NCBI GenBank assembly: GCA_029258955.1
Contig: JAPDJT010000033.1
Span: 1-50,521, forward strand
Direction of reading: 5' to 3'
Length of the DNA: 50,521 bases
From: Thermoplasmatota archaeon
GTDB lineage: Archaea; Thermoplasmatota; E2; UBA202; JdFR-43
This document shows positions 41,576 to 50,521 of this stretch, one piece after another (the first letter of the stretch is position 1; each line of letters begins with the position of its first letter). The notes below the pieces were generated by a model. It made no database searches and had not been told where the DNA came from. It saw only the letters and a list, made by a program, of their open reading frames with translations. Made by a program: the position numbers and the translations under genes.

Positions 41576-44500
41576 TTCATCACCTCCATTATAAAACTGC
41601 CTGATGAGGCAACTCTTAAAACAACACAATCTCCTGGCTCAATTACAAAATCATATGAAGGTGGAGATATGCCAACAATATAGCTATCAAATGCTCCTTT
41701 ACTAACATTCCATTTACTTATTACACTTCCTTTTGGCATTATATCGTTGCCAATTAGCAAAGCAAGTTGAGAAGCTGTGGTTGCGTCGCTAAGCCATGCA
41801 ACATAGTTAACAACATTATTTTCATTCTTGTACAACTCTACTTTATGATTCACTTTAACTAATTTTGAAATGCTGGTATTTATGCTTCCATTGAAAATTG
41901 TGAGGGTAACATTATAATAGTTTCCTATAACATAAATATGAATAGGATTCTCTTCATATGCATAGCTTCCATCTCCAAAGTTCCATTGCCATTGTGTTGC
42001 TCCTTGAGATAAATCAATGAATTGGATTTGCTCTTTAGATACTGCATCTAAAGGAGTCCATGTAAAGTTTGCTATGATTGCTCTAACATTAACTTTTTTT
42101 GTTATTGTTGCAATGCTTCCATCATCGTCATAAATTGTAAGGGTAACATTGTATATGCCATCTTTGCTATAGCTATGCTGGACTATTTTTCCATATGCAA
42201 TGCTTCCATCTCCAAAGTCCCATGTGTAATTGGTAATGAAGCCATCTATGTCGTAGCTTGAAGAAGCATTGAATGTGATGTTTTCATTTGTTTTTGGATT
42301 TATTGGCATAAAGCTAAAATTTGCTACAGGTGGATTGTTTAATATTGTTATCTGCTTAGTTATTGTTGAATTAAAGCCATCATTATCATATACAGTTAAT
42401 GTAACATTATATATGCCATCATTGCTGTAGCTATAAATTATTACTGGATTATCTGTAATTGCATCTATAATTCCATCGCCATTGAAGTCCCATGTATAAT
42501 TGATAATGAAGCCATCTATGTCATAGCTTGAAGAAGCATTGAATGTGATGTTTTGGAATGCATATGGCATGGAAGGACTCCAAGTAAAATTGGAGAATGG
42601 TGGAGAATTTATTTTAAATGAATATGTTAAAGATTTTGCAGAATTATTTGTCAAATCAATTGCATAAATGAAGAATGAATAATTTCCAGATAAATTAAAG
42701 CTTTTGTTTATATAAAATGTATTTCTCGTTTTTTTCATGCTCATATTTAGGTGTGTGGCATTGGGCATTGTAATATTTATAAAAACTAAATCCACTCCTC
42801 TATTATCCAGCACATCACATGATATATTTATAAATCCTGGCTCTGCTACGTTTGGATATGATATATTTTCTATTGAAGGAGGCAAAGTATCTATTATCTC
42901 AAAGGTAAAGGCGGAAGTTGTGTTTCCATAGCCATTAATGTCTTCAGCATAAATATAAAAGTAATGAATTCCCATATCAAATGTCCAATTAAAATAATAA
43001 ATTCCATTTCCTTTTTCATCAACTATCCCAATCATACTTTGATTTATATAGCCATTAGCTAAACTAACATTTATTTTCACAAATGCTACTCCTACATTAT
43101 CAGTAACATAACAGGATATATTCACACCATACCCATATTGCTGCTGGCTTGGATAACTCACATTAAAGATTGAAGGAGGCGCAGGCGGAACAACTATTTG
43201 GAAAGTCTTTATAGCTGATTTGTTTGTATTATTGCTCATATCTTTTGTCCAAATATAATAGCTGTAATTTCCGCCAATTGTGCATCTAATGTTATAGAAG
43301 TATACATCTCCTGTGTTCAACATGCTTTGATTAATGTAGCTTCCATTAGGCATAGTAATATTTATCCATGCTTCTTTCACAGCAACATCATCAACTATAT
43401 GGCAAGAAATATTCACCTCTTCATTCACTTCTTGAGGATTTGGATAAGCTGTAAGATTAATTATTTTTGGAGGATATATATCTATAACAACTATTTGTTT
43501 TGTAATTGTTGCATTTGCATAATCATTATCCCATACAGTCAAAGTAACATTAAAAATGCCATTTACAGAATAAGAATGAGAAACATTTTTGTATGCATCT
43601 CCTCCCTTAACAATGCTTCCATCTCCAAAGTTCCATTGCCAAATGTATATTTTTCCATCCAAATCATAGGATGAATCGTTAAAATAAATTGTTTCTCCTA
43701 CAATTGCTTCTGTTGGATAAAACGTAAAGTTTGCTACTGGCGGTATATTTCTTATTATTATTTCTTTGCTAATATTATCCCAAGCTCCATCTGCATCATA
43801 TACAGTTAGCGTTACGGTGAATGTTGCATTCTCCGCATATTGATGCTGAACTATTTTTCCATATGCAATGCTTCCATCTCCAAAATCCCATGTGTAATTT
43901 ACAATTCCTCCTCCAGTAGCATCAGTATCATAACTGGCTGAGGCATCAAAAGTTACTATATCTAATCTAGTAGGATTTAGAGGTGTATGATTAAATAAAG
44001 CTACTGGTTTATATGCAATAACGAATTTATGCAAGCTACTTCTTTCTGAATTATTATTTGTGTCATTTGCCCAAACATAGTAATAATATGTTCCTTTTAT
44101 TGAAAATGAAGCATTATAGTAATAAATGTCTGTGGAGTTAATGTTGTTAAGGCTTATGTTTAAAAAACTGCTGTTTGGGAATGTTATATTCAAATAGGCG
44201 CAATTAACTTTTACATTATCTATTATTTTACAGCTAATGTTTACATATTTTCCTGGCTCCTGTATTTGAGGGATAGCTTTTAGATTAATTATATCTGGAG
44301 GAAATATATCAATGCCTGTATAGTTTTCCATTAAGGGATAGTAATCGAAATTTCCTTTTTCTAATGGCTCTATTGGATAAGGGTCATCTCCTATGCCATC
44401 TCCATCTGAATCTACACCATTATATTTATCCCAGTAATTTCCTACATTTTGGTAATACCATTGATTGAAAGTGCTTTCATCATATGCGTCAAGTGTATTA

Positions 44501-45099
44501 TTTATGAAATTATTGTAATAAAAAATATTATATCTTGTATCCAAACCCATATCTATTCCTCTTAAATTTTTTATGAAAAAGTTTTCTCTAAATACCATAG
44601 ATTCTGCTCCTATTGCTATTATTCCATAATTATTGCTATAAAACCTGTTTCTTAGTATAGTATTATTTTCTCCCCCATAAATATAAATTGCACCATAACT
44701 GGAGGAAAAATTACAATTTTTTATTATGCAATTTCTCGCATTATTGAGTTTTAAGCAATAATGTCCTTCAGTGGCATATCTTATTAGAAATCCATCAACT
44801 ATAACTCCATTTGCATTTAAGGTTATCCCATGGGCATCTGGCAGGCATTCTATTATTGCCCCTGCTTCGCCTTTAAGAGTTATTGATTTGTTTATAAAAA
44901 TTTCCTCTCTGTATGTCCCTGCTCTAACAATTATTGTATCTCCATTTAATGCATTGTTTATGGCATCTTGTATGCTCGTAAAATCTGCGGTACCATCATC
45001 ATCAACATAAATAGTTGTTGGTGTAGCATTATAAATCCTGAATAAGGATAGGAAAAGTATAGCAACTATGAATATTGTTTTTCTTTTTATAGCCACCAT
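41572..45099 (-). CDS. Secreted beta-helix and PKD-repeat surface protein
   Basis: The 1175-residue protein has a signal peptide (AIKRKTIFIVAILFLSLFRI), then a right-handed beta-helix of NosD/PbH1 type (TIYVDDDGTADFTSIQDAIN; NNTILRNRFYSNNYGI) to about residue 260. A linker has DSDGDGIGDDPYPIEP. Then follow alternating Ig-like domains (VNISCKIIDNVKVNCAYLNI and three later relatives) and at least five PKD domains, the last pair nearly identical at DNA level to the cohesin gene. The C-terminal region ends YDFVIEPGDCVVLRVASSGS without a membrane anchor. Such proteins bind or modify surface polysaccharide, but no catalytic site is visible. The start overlaps the upstream gene by 13 nt and the end overlaps the dockerin gene as ATGA. 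Confidence 0.8.
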   Translation of the reverse strand: MVAIKRKTIFIVAILFLSLFRIYNATPTTIYVDDDGTADFTSIQDAINNALNGDTIIVRAGTYREEIFINKSITLKGEAGAIIECLPDAHGITLNANGVIVDGFLIRYATEGHYCLKLNNARNCIIKNCNFSSSYGAIYIYGGENNTILRNRFYSNNYGIIAIGAESMVFRENFFIKNLRGIDMGLDTRYNIFYYNNFINNTLDAYDESTFNQWYYQNVGNYWDKYNGVDSDGDGIGDDPYPIEPLEKGNFDYYPLMENYTGIDIFPPDIINLKAIPQIQEPGKYVNISCKIIDNVKVNCAYLNITFPNSSFLNISLNNINSTDIYYYNASFSIKGTYYYYVWANDTNNNSERSSLHKFVIAYKPVALFNHTPLNPTRLDIVTFDASASYDTDATGGGIVNYTWDFGDGSIAYGKIVQHQYAENATFTVTLTVYDADGAWDNISKEIIIRNIPPVANFTFYPTEAIVGETIYFNDSSYDLDGKIYIWQWNFGDGSIVKGGDAYKNVSHSYSVNGIFNVTLTVWDNDYANATITKQIVVIDIYPPKIINLTAYPNPQEVNEEVNISCHIVDDVAVKEAWINITMPNGSYINQSMLNTGDVYFYNIRCTIGGNYSYYIWTKDMSNNTNKSAIKTFQIVVPPAPPSIFNVSYPSQQQYGYGVNISCYVTDNVGVAFVKINVSLANGYINQSMIGIVDEKGNGIYYFNWTFDMGIHYFYIYAEDINGYGNTTSAFTFEIIDTLPPSIENISYPNVAEPGFINISCDVLDNRGVDLVFINITMPNATHLNMSMKKTRNTFYINKSFNLSGNYSFFIYAIDLTNNSAKSLTYSFKINSPPFSNFTWSPSMPYAFQNITFNASSSYDIDGFIINYTWDFNGDGIIDAITDNPVIIYSYSNDGIYNVTLTVYDNDGFNSTITKQITILNNPPVANFSFMPINPKTNENITFNASSSYDIDGFITNYTWDFGDGSIAYGKIVQHSYSKDGIYNVTLTIYDDDGSIATITKKVNVRAIIANFTWTPLDAVSKEQIQFIDLSQGATQWQWNFGDGSYAYEENPIHIYVIGNYYNVTLTIFNGSINTSISKLVKVNHKVELYKNENNVVNYVAWLSDATTASQLALLIGNDIMPKGSVISKWNVSKGAFDSYIVGISPPSYDFVIEPGDCVVLRVASSGSFIMEVMK
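42101..42603 (-). repeat. 503-bp internal duplication, copy 2 (beta-helix/PKD gene)
   Basis: Direct copy of 38354-38856 in the same orientation, 3747 bp away. Both copies encode a pair of PKD domains; differences are mostly single substitutions (for example YDIDGFIINYTWDFNGDG against YDIDGFITNYTWDFDGNG). Confidence 0.85.
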
Positions 45100-48000
45100 T
45101 CTCTCGGGCTTAGTAATGGATATTTATCTTGATTAATGCCGGGTGGTATTGTATATGGATCTGTTGATATGTGATCGCTCCAATAATTACCGGTTGTTAC
45201 CTTATACCATGAATTATTTCCTCTATCATATGCCTGGCTCTCATTATGCAATGTATTATTGATGAAATTATTGCAATAAAATACATTTGCAGTACAATCT
45301 GCAGTTGCTATATACACTCCATAATTATTTGTAGATATATTATTTTCATAGATTACATTATTGGATGATGAAGATGTCATATAAATTCCGTATGAATTAT
45401 TCCATATCAAATTGTGCATGAAATAATTGCTACCAGATGAATTTATATACACTCCTGCAAAGGTATTGTTCCATATAAAGTTATCTTGTACTGGCAATGA
45501 ATCTCCTTGAGAGGATACTAAAATGGATATTCCGTTTCTTCTATTAAATGATATGTTATTGGACTGTATGTCATTATTATTTGAAAGGTACAAAAGCATT
45601 CCATCTAAATTATTTGTTATTTCATTTGAAGATAATGTATTGCTATCAGAGATATTTAGGTAGATTCCACAACCTGTATTGTTGTAAATTATATTTTGAA
45701 TTATAGAATTAATGTTTGAATAATAGAGATGGATGCCATCTCCACTATTATTAAGAATTGTGTTTGAAATTATTTCATTATTTCCTGCTGTGGCTGTCCT
45801 TGATGCATTCAAATAGATACCATGCAAAGCATTGTATGCAACTATATTGTTTTGTATCCTATTTCCTGTCCCGCCAGATAATAACAGATAAATTCCGTAT
45901 CCTGTATTGTTTATTATCGTATTGTTTAATATTGAATTTGAATCAGATGAGCGAAGATAGATGCCTGTATCTGAATTTGAATCGATAAGATTAGCTAAAA
46001 TTACATTATTGTTGCTATTTAGAAGAGAGATTCCTAATCCATTTGAATAAATGGTATTATTTATTACTGAGTTTGTAGCAGATGTATCAATCTTTATACC
46101 ATTGCCATTCTGGAAAATAGTATTATCTTCTATCGTATTTTCTGTAGAATATGATGTGAGTATGATGCCTTCATAAATGTTTCCTTCTATAATATTATAA
46201 GCAATATAATTATAACCTCCTCTATCTATATGGATTCCATAGGTATGGTTCACTATTTGATTGCTTAAAATGTTATTTGAATGGCTCAAATACTCCAACT
46301 TAATACCCTCTCCAGCATTATCAAAAATTGTATTATTGTAAATATAATTACCAAGAGATTGGTACAAATAGATACCTGTACCATTATTGAATGAAATATT
46401 ATTGAAATTTATAATATTATAGCCATTGATGCTCGCCATAGAGAGATACAAACTAATTGCATTACCTCCATTATTTTCTATTTCATTCCAACTAATGTTA
46501 TTGTTTCCACATCCATATATGTAAATTGCTTGTGAATTATTTACTATTAAGTTTGACATAATGTGATTATTATTTGAAGACTCAACCATGTAAATTGCCT
46601 CTCCTGAATTATTTACTATGCTATTTGCTTGTATAACATTTCCAGCAGAATAATACATATAGATGCCTCTATAATTGTATTCTATCACATTAAGAATTAT
46701 TACATTGCTACTAGAGTTTTGTAAATTTATAGCATAGGTAGTATTTGTAATCCTGTTTTCTCTAATTGTATTTGAGTGAGAATAGTAATCAATGGAAATT
46801 GCTACTGTCTGGTTATTTATGACATTATCATAGATGGTATTTGTATTTGATATTTCAAGGTAAATTCCAATGCTACCATTTATTATCGTGTTGTCAGATA
46901 TAATGTTCCTGTTTGTTGATGATTTTAGATAAATTGCTTTATCAACAATATTCTGTAATAAATTGTCTTGTATAATATTATTCTCAGAGGAGTTTATGAA
47001 AATGCCTGCATTACAATTTATAATGGTATTAGATGACATGTTATTTAAGCTTGAATAATAAAGCGATACTGCATAATTTGATATACTTTCAAACTGATTG
47101 TTCAATATCTTATTACCTTGGCTACCCTTTCCATAAATTCCATAAACATTGTTTTCAAAAACATTATTTTGTATTGTATTGTTGTGAGAGTAATAGAGAT
47201 GGATTGCTTTAGTTGTATTTCTTATTGTACAGTTTTGTATAGTTACTCTTGCAATATTATCATATAAGCATATACCATCTGTACTACCTTCGATAATAAA
47301 TCCATCTATTTTCGCCCAATCTACAGTAACTTTTATTCCAAATGTTGCTCCATGAATTTTTGGATTTCCTATCCCTATTAAATCTATCGATTTATTCAAA
47401 ATTACATCTTCACAATATGTTTGTCCACTAGTTCCAATTACATAAACCACTCCTCCAGGGCTGACTGCATTTATTCCGTCCTGTATGCTGGCAAAATGTG
47501 TTGGCTGATTAAGCCACTCTTCTGTGCCATTACAATCCACCCATACCTCTGTAACGTAACCAGCACCTTCAGCAAGCCAAGCAAGCACATTTCTTAAGTA
47601 ATTTGCCCTACTTTCTGGTGTTATTTCATCTGCATTTAAGTCGAAGCCCAATATTATGCTCCTATTTTTACCCCTTTCAGCATCTATTGCATAATAACCA
47701 GTTGGAATTGTTGATTGCGATCCTTTTACGACAACATCATCTAAATAATAACCTGCTCTAGTAACAGAATAATCACTAACTAAATGCCATCTTATCAAAA
47801 TAGTTTTTCCAACATATGGTGTCAAATCATATTGATTATAACTCCATGTTCTGTGTCTCCCTGTATAAGATGCCAGTACATCCCAAGTTGCGCCTCCATC
47901 TTCTGAAACTTCTAAGTAAACATAGTCATAACCATATTCAATATTGTACCAATGGTAAAATTCAAGCTGGGCACCTACATAACCAGATAAGTTAATAGGC

Positions 48001-50237
48001 GGCATCATGAGCCAACAATCTGCATTATTGTTATAGCTCCCATCTAAATCTGTCCCATATAGGTAGCTTCCGCTATGTGCTGCTGAAGGACCCCAAGCAT
48101 ATGTTGGCACACCCCACTCCCATTCATCTTTACTGCCTCCATGTGTCCATCCAGTTGGAGTGGTTTCAAAATCTGTTGAATAGATAGTTGTCCAACTTGT
48201 GCCATTTGAATAAAGAGAATACTTGAAAATGGGGTCAGATTGTTTGTGTAAAGCATATAATTTGATTGGGGATGTAATTTCTAAGTAAGAAACATCTACT
48301 TGCCCTGAGGATGTATTTGCTATACCATACAAAATACCAGCAGCATAATATGGTTCTCCCCTGAAGTAATCACTTCCTAATCTTCCCGAAAATGGTTCAT
48401 AATCTGGGTCATAATCTATTCCTCCTGTCGGCTCAACTAATCCAAGAACATTTCCAAGCCATATTTCATCGCTGTTTGCTCCATTCCCTGGATAATTTTG
48501 CAGATCTCTAGCAACGTATGTTCCGCATAATAGCAATGTTCCAGCAGTAACATTTCCTGTTAGATGTTCTGCAAGTTCATAAACATGGTCGGATGTATCA
48601 TCATATCCTTCTGTCATCGGTGTGCTCCATGTATTTGGATTTCCGTCCCAGTTAGCATTTCCTCCATCTCCTGGAAAATCTCCACAACTCCATATTACAA
48701 TGTCAAACTGATTTATAAGAGAATCATCTATTCTTTCTCCTCTTAACTCAGGAGAAGTATATTCGTCATCGGTAAAATACCAGCTGTCAATAGCTTTTGC
48801 ATATAAGAATTGCGATTCAGGCATTATAGCTCGACAAGCATCCAAAATATTGTCAATTCCGCTTTCCCAAGCTCCTGGTGGGGAATCAGTTGGGGTATTA
48901 TCTACAATAAGAAATGTTGGTGGAGAAGCAGCAGGCTTTGGATAAACCCTAATTATTTTTGATGCACTGCTATTCTCTCCACCATTATCTGTTACTGTCA
49001 AAGTTACCGTATAATTTCCAGGGTTGGAATATTTATGAGTAACTACTGCCCCTGTTGCTGTTGCTCCGTCTCCAAAATCCCACTCCCAACTAACTATATA
49101 GCCGTCTTTATCAAATGAGTAAGGCTCACCTCCATTAAAAGTTACAGTCAACACAGTAGTTATATTTCTTGGAGTATATGAAAAGCCTGCAATTGGCGGT
49201 ATATTCGGTACTGTAATTGTTTTTTCTATGACTGTTTGCTCGCCACTATCATCTGTAACTATTAACGTAACTGTGTAATTACCGCTTTGTTCATAGGTAT
49301 GGCTTGGATTGGGTAAAGATGATGTGCTCCCATCTCCAAAATTCCAATAATATGAGACAATAGTTCCATCTGGATCAAATACATTTGCAAAGAAGTTAAT
49401 AGTTCCGTCTATCTCTGGATCTACCTGCCATTCAAAAGTTCCTTGCGGGGGCTGATTGTATGTAACATTTACAGGAGGAGGAACTCCAAAAGTATCTCCA
49501 GTTGTTGCTGTTCCTATTTGACCCTCATCGTCAATAACAGTTAAAGTAACAATATACTCTCCAACATCTGTGTATCTATGAAGAACTATTTTTCCATAGC
49601 CAATGTTTCCGTCTCCAAAATCCCATTTATAAGTTACAATTCTTCCTCCATCAGGATCATAACTATCAGAAGCATCAAACTCTATTATTTCTGAAGTGCC
49701 TGTAGTATTTACAAATTTGGGTTCCCAAGGAGCATAGGTAAAAGTAGCAACCGGAGGTGTAGTATGAAGAATTCCTTCTTGCAAAATTCCAGACATTATT
49801 ATTGAATTGCTTTCTTCATCAATTACAACTACGCTAATTTGCCAGTTAGTTATATTTCCAAAAATAGCTGTAGCATTTATTGAAATATACTCTCCAACAT
49901 CCCATTTTTTGTTAGAATTGCTATCATTTATACTTACATATTGTATAGTCGGCATTCCATTGGTAAAACTGCAAGAACAGCTATCTTCTTCACCTTTCCA
50001 AACCACTACTTTAATATTATCCAAATCTAATTCTTCTCCTCCTTGATGTTGCAAAATAATGTGGTTATTATCAACATATCCTATTAAATTTGTATGAGGA
50101 GCACTTGTTGATGGAGTTGTTGAAGATAGTACATATATAGCCAACACCGAAAAAACAATTATAGCAATAGCTAATAGAAGGACAGTGCCGATTATTTCAG
50201 ATACACCTTCTTTTCCAAACTTTTTCATACTCTTCAT
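45087..50237 (-). CDS. Giant pilin-like, PKD, ThuA/MAM-like and beta-helix surface protein
   Basis: The 1716-residue protein leads the operon. It starts with a pilin-type N terminus, KEGVSEIIGTVLLLAIAIIV, with a prepilin cleavage pattern at G/V, then an archaeal pilin domain (LQHQGGEELDLDNIKVVVW). Three PKD domains follow to about residue 435 (KWDFGDGNIGYGKI, YWNFGDGSTSSLPNPSHTY, EWDFGDGATATG). Next is a ThuA/GATase-like Rossmann domain (TFLIVDNTPTDSPPGAWESG; DIVIWSCGDFPG) whose C-terminal end (SIILGFDLNADEITPESRAN) appears only after an inserted MAM/immune-inhibitor-A-like domain (WGVPTYAWGPSAAHSGSYLY). The last 790 or so residues are a very long NosD-like beta-helix with dozens of NN.I..N..GI repeats. 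No catalytic motif is clear. Confidence 0.78.
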   Translation of the reverse strand: MKSMKKFGKEGVSEIIGTVLLLAIAIIVFSVLAIYVLSSTTPSTSAPHTNLIGYVDNNHIILQHQGGEELDLDNIKVVVWKGEEDSCSCSFTNGMPTIQYVSINDSNSNKKWDVGEYISINATAIFGNITNWQISVVVIDEESNSIIMSGILQEGILHTTPPVATFTYAPWEPKFVNTTGTSEIIEFDASDSYDPDGGRIVTYKWDFGDGNIGYGKIVLHRYTDVGEYIVTLTVIDDEGQIGTATTGDTFGVPPPVNVTYNQPPQGTFEWQVDPEIDGTINFFANVFDPDGTIVSYYWNFGDGSTSSLPNPSHTYEQSGNYTVTLIVTDDSGEQTVIEKTITVPNIPPIAGFSYTPRNITTVLTVTFNGGEPYSFDKDGYIVSWEWDFGDGATATGAVVTHKYSNPGNYTVTLTVTDNGGENSSASKIIRVYPKPAASPPTFLIVDNTPTDSPPGAWESGIDNILDACRAIMPESQFLYAKAIDSWYFTDDEYTSPELRGERIDDSLINQFDIVIWSCGDFPGDGGNANWDGNPNTWSTPMTEGYDDTSDHVYELAEHLTGNVTAGTLLLCGTYVARDLQNYPGNGANSDEIWLGNVLGLVEPTGGIDYDPDYEPFSGRLGSDYFRGEPYYAAGILYGIANTSSGQVDVSYLEITSPIKLYALHKQSDPIFKYSLYSNGTSWTTIYSTDFETTPTGWTHGGSKDEWEWGVPTYAWGPSAAHSGSYLYGTDLDGSYNNNADCWLMMPPINLSGYVGAQLEFYHWYNIEYGYDYVYLEVSEDGGATWDVLASYTGRHRTWSYNQYDLTPYVGKTILIRWHLVSDYSVTRAGYYLDDVVVKGSQSTIPTGYYAIDAERGKNRSIILGFDLNADEITPESRANYLRNVLAWLAEGAGYVTEVWVDCNGTEEWLNQPTHFASIQDGINAVSPGGVVYVIGTSGQTYCEDVILNKSIDLIGIGNPKIHGATFGIKVTVDWAKIDGFIIEGSTDGICLYDNIARVTIQNCTIRNTTKAIHLYYSHNNTIQNNVFENNVYGIYGKGSQGNKILNNQFESISNYAVSLYYSSLNNMSSNTIINCNAGIFINSSENNIIQDNLLQNIVDKAIYLKSSTNRNIISDNTIINGSIGIYLEISNTNTIYDNVINNQTVAISIDYYSHSNTIRENRITNTTYAINLQNSSSNVIILNVIEYNYRGIYMYYSAGNVIQANSIVNNSGEAIYMVESSNNNHIMSNLIVNNSQAIYIYGCGNNNISWNEIENNGGNAISLYLSMASINGYNIINFNNISFNNGTGIYLYQSLGNYIYNNTIFDNAGEGIKLEYLSHSNNILSNQIVNHTYGIHIDRGGYNYIAYNIIEGNIYEGIILTSYSTENTIEDNTIFQNGNGIKIDTSATNSVINNTIYSNGLGISLLNSNNNVILANLIDSNSDTGIYLRSSDSNSILNNTIINNTGYGIYLLLSGGTGNRIQNNIVAYNALHGIYLNASRTATAGNNEIISNTILNNSGDGIHLYYSNINSIIQNIIYNNTGCGIYLNISDSNTLSSNEITNNLDGMLLYLSNNNDIQSNNISFNRRNGISILVSSQGDSLPVQDNFIWNNTFAGVYINSSGSNYFMHNLIWNNSYGIYMTSSSSNNVIYENNISTNNYGVYIATADCTANVFYCNNFINNTLHNESQAYDRGNNSWYKVTTGNYWSDHISTDPYTIPPGINQDKYPLLSPREWWL

Positions 50238-50400
50238 TCTCCAACACCTTTTTAACCCTTTTCATTAATTTGCTAATTTTTTGCTATCATTTTAATATCA
50301 ATCTTCTATAAAAATCTTTTGGTTTGCATTGACATAGCATGGTTATATCTAAGGAAGAAGCTAATTTTCGATGTCCTTGCTTCAAGATAGTTATGGACTG
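50238..50400. other. Intergenic gap upstream of the surface operon
   Basis: AT-rich, no convincing gene. On the minus strand GATATTAAAATG (about 50288-50300) could be the TATA region of the surface operon, and GGTGTTGGAG precedes its ATG. A CATGGTTATATCT string (50339-50351) also occurs at 14819-14831; its meaning is unclear. Confidence 0.4.
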
Positions 50401-50521
50401 TCAAGAAATTCTTACCTCCAGATTGTAAATGGCTACAAATGCAGTAAGCCATTTTTCAACGCTTTCCTTTGAGGCATTTGAAGGAAAGCGTTTCCAGAAT
50501 CTCTTCAATCTTGCTTTTAAA
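50401..50521 (-). CDS. Probable C-terminal end of a transposase (runs off right edge)
   Basis: The minus strand is open from the edge to a TGA at 50401-50403, giving 39 residues with LKRFWKRFPSNASKESVEKW followed by LTAFVAIYNLEVRIS. The basic RFWKRF segment, then a WLTAFVAIYN helix at the very C terminus, resembles DDE-type transposase ends, where a final W/F..F..YN helix is common. The family cannot be named from this fragment, and no terminal inverted repeat was found with confidence in the next 160 bp. Confidence 0.4.
   Translation of the reverse strand, partial: LKARLKRFWKRFPSNASKESVEKWLTAFVAIYNLEVRIS

Overview
The window is AT-rich DNA from an archaeon, most likely a euryarchaeal or Thermoplasmatota-type lineage. 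Archaeal markers are a two-domain-type PheT, membrane-anchored LonB, archaeal P0/P1-type stalk proteins (L10/L12), archaeal TruD, a PGF-CTERM-like sorting tail, prepilin-like N termini and BRE/TATA promoters. Many first genes have a TATA box about 22-27 nt before the start codon, so they probably make leaderless mRNAs. Genes inside operons more often carry GGAGG/GGTGA-type ribosome binding sites. The species cannot be named from this sequence alone.

Layout. 1-2.4 kb: end of a secreted-protein gene, then a PadR regulator with an ABC-2 exporter (ATPase and permease). 2.5-6.2 kb: glutamine synthetase, tRNA-Gly(UCC), a structured small-RNA candidate, and pheT. 6.2-11.4 kb: a PGF-CTERM-like membrane protein, two divergent B12-binding radical SAM proteins, an AmrS-type radical SAM protein and a small membrane protein. 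11.4-12.8 kb: two-subunit class I fumarase. 13-17 kb: a secreted protein of unknown function and a C25 (gingipain-like) peptidase with a PKD-like domain. 17.2-18.7 kb: a YaaA-like gene coupled to a HhH-GPD-like DNA glycosylase gene. 18.9-23.7 kb: smc-scpA-scpB. 23.7-25.5 kb: the L1-L10-L12 operon. 25.7-32.6 kb: a type I restriction-modification operon (R-M-S) ending in an OLD-family ATPase/TOPRIM nuclease; both hsdR and the OLD gene are interrupted by one +1 frameshift. 32.8-34.7 kb: lonB. 34.7-50.2 kb: one long minus-strand operon of surface proteins ending in truD. 50.4 kb to the right edge: probable end of a transposase gene.

The most striking unit is the surface operon. It encodes a 1716-residue protein with a pilin-like N terminus, PKD domains, a ThuA-like domain apparently interrupted by a MAM-like domain, and a very long beta-helix; a second beta-helix/PKD protein; a secreted protein ending in a complete type I dockerin; a membrane-anchored protein with two cohesin-like domains; and a pilin-like protein. 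The adjacent dockerin and cohesin genes suggest a non-covalent, cellulosome-like surface assembly. Its ligand is unknown, and no glycoside hydrolase is visible here.

Other points of interest are a family of imperfect palindromic repeats spread through the intergenic gaps, a hairpin RNA candidate with a C-rich loop, a double operator over the PadR start, a probable oxidative-damage gene pair (YaaA-like plus glycosylase-like), and the frameshifts confined to the defence locus.
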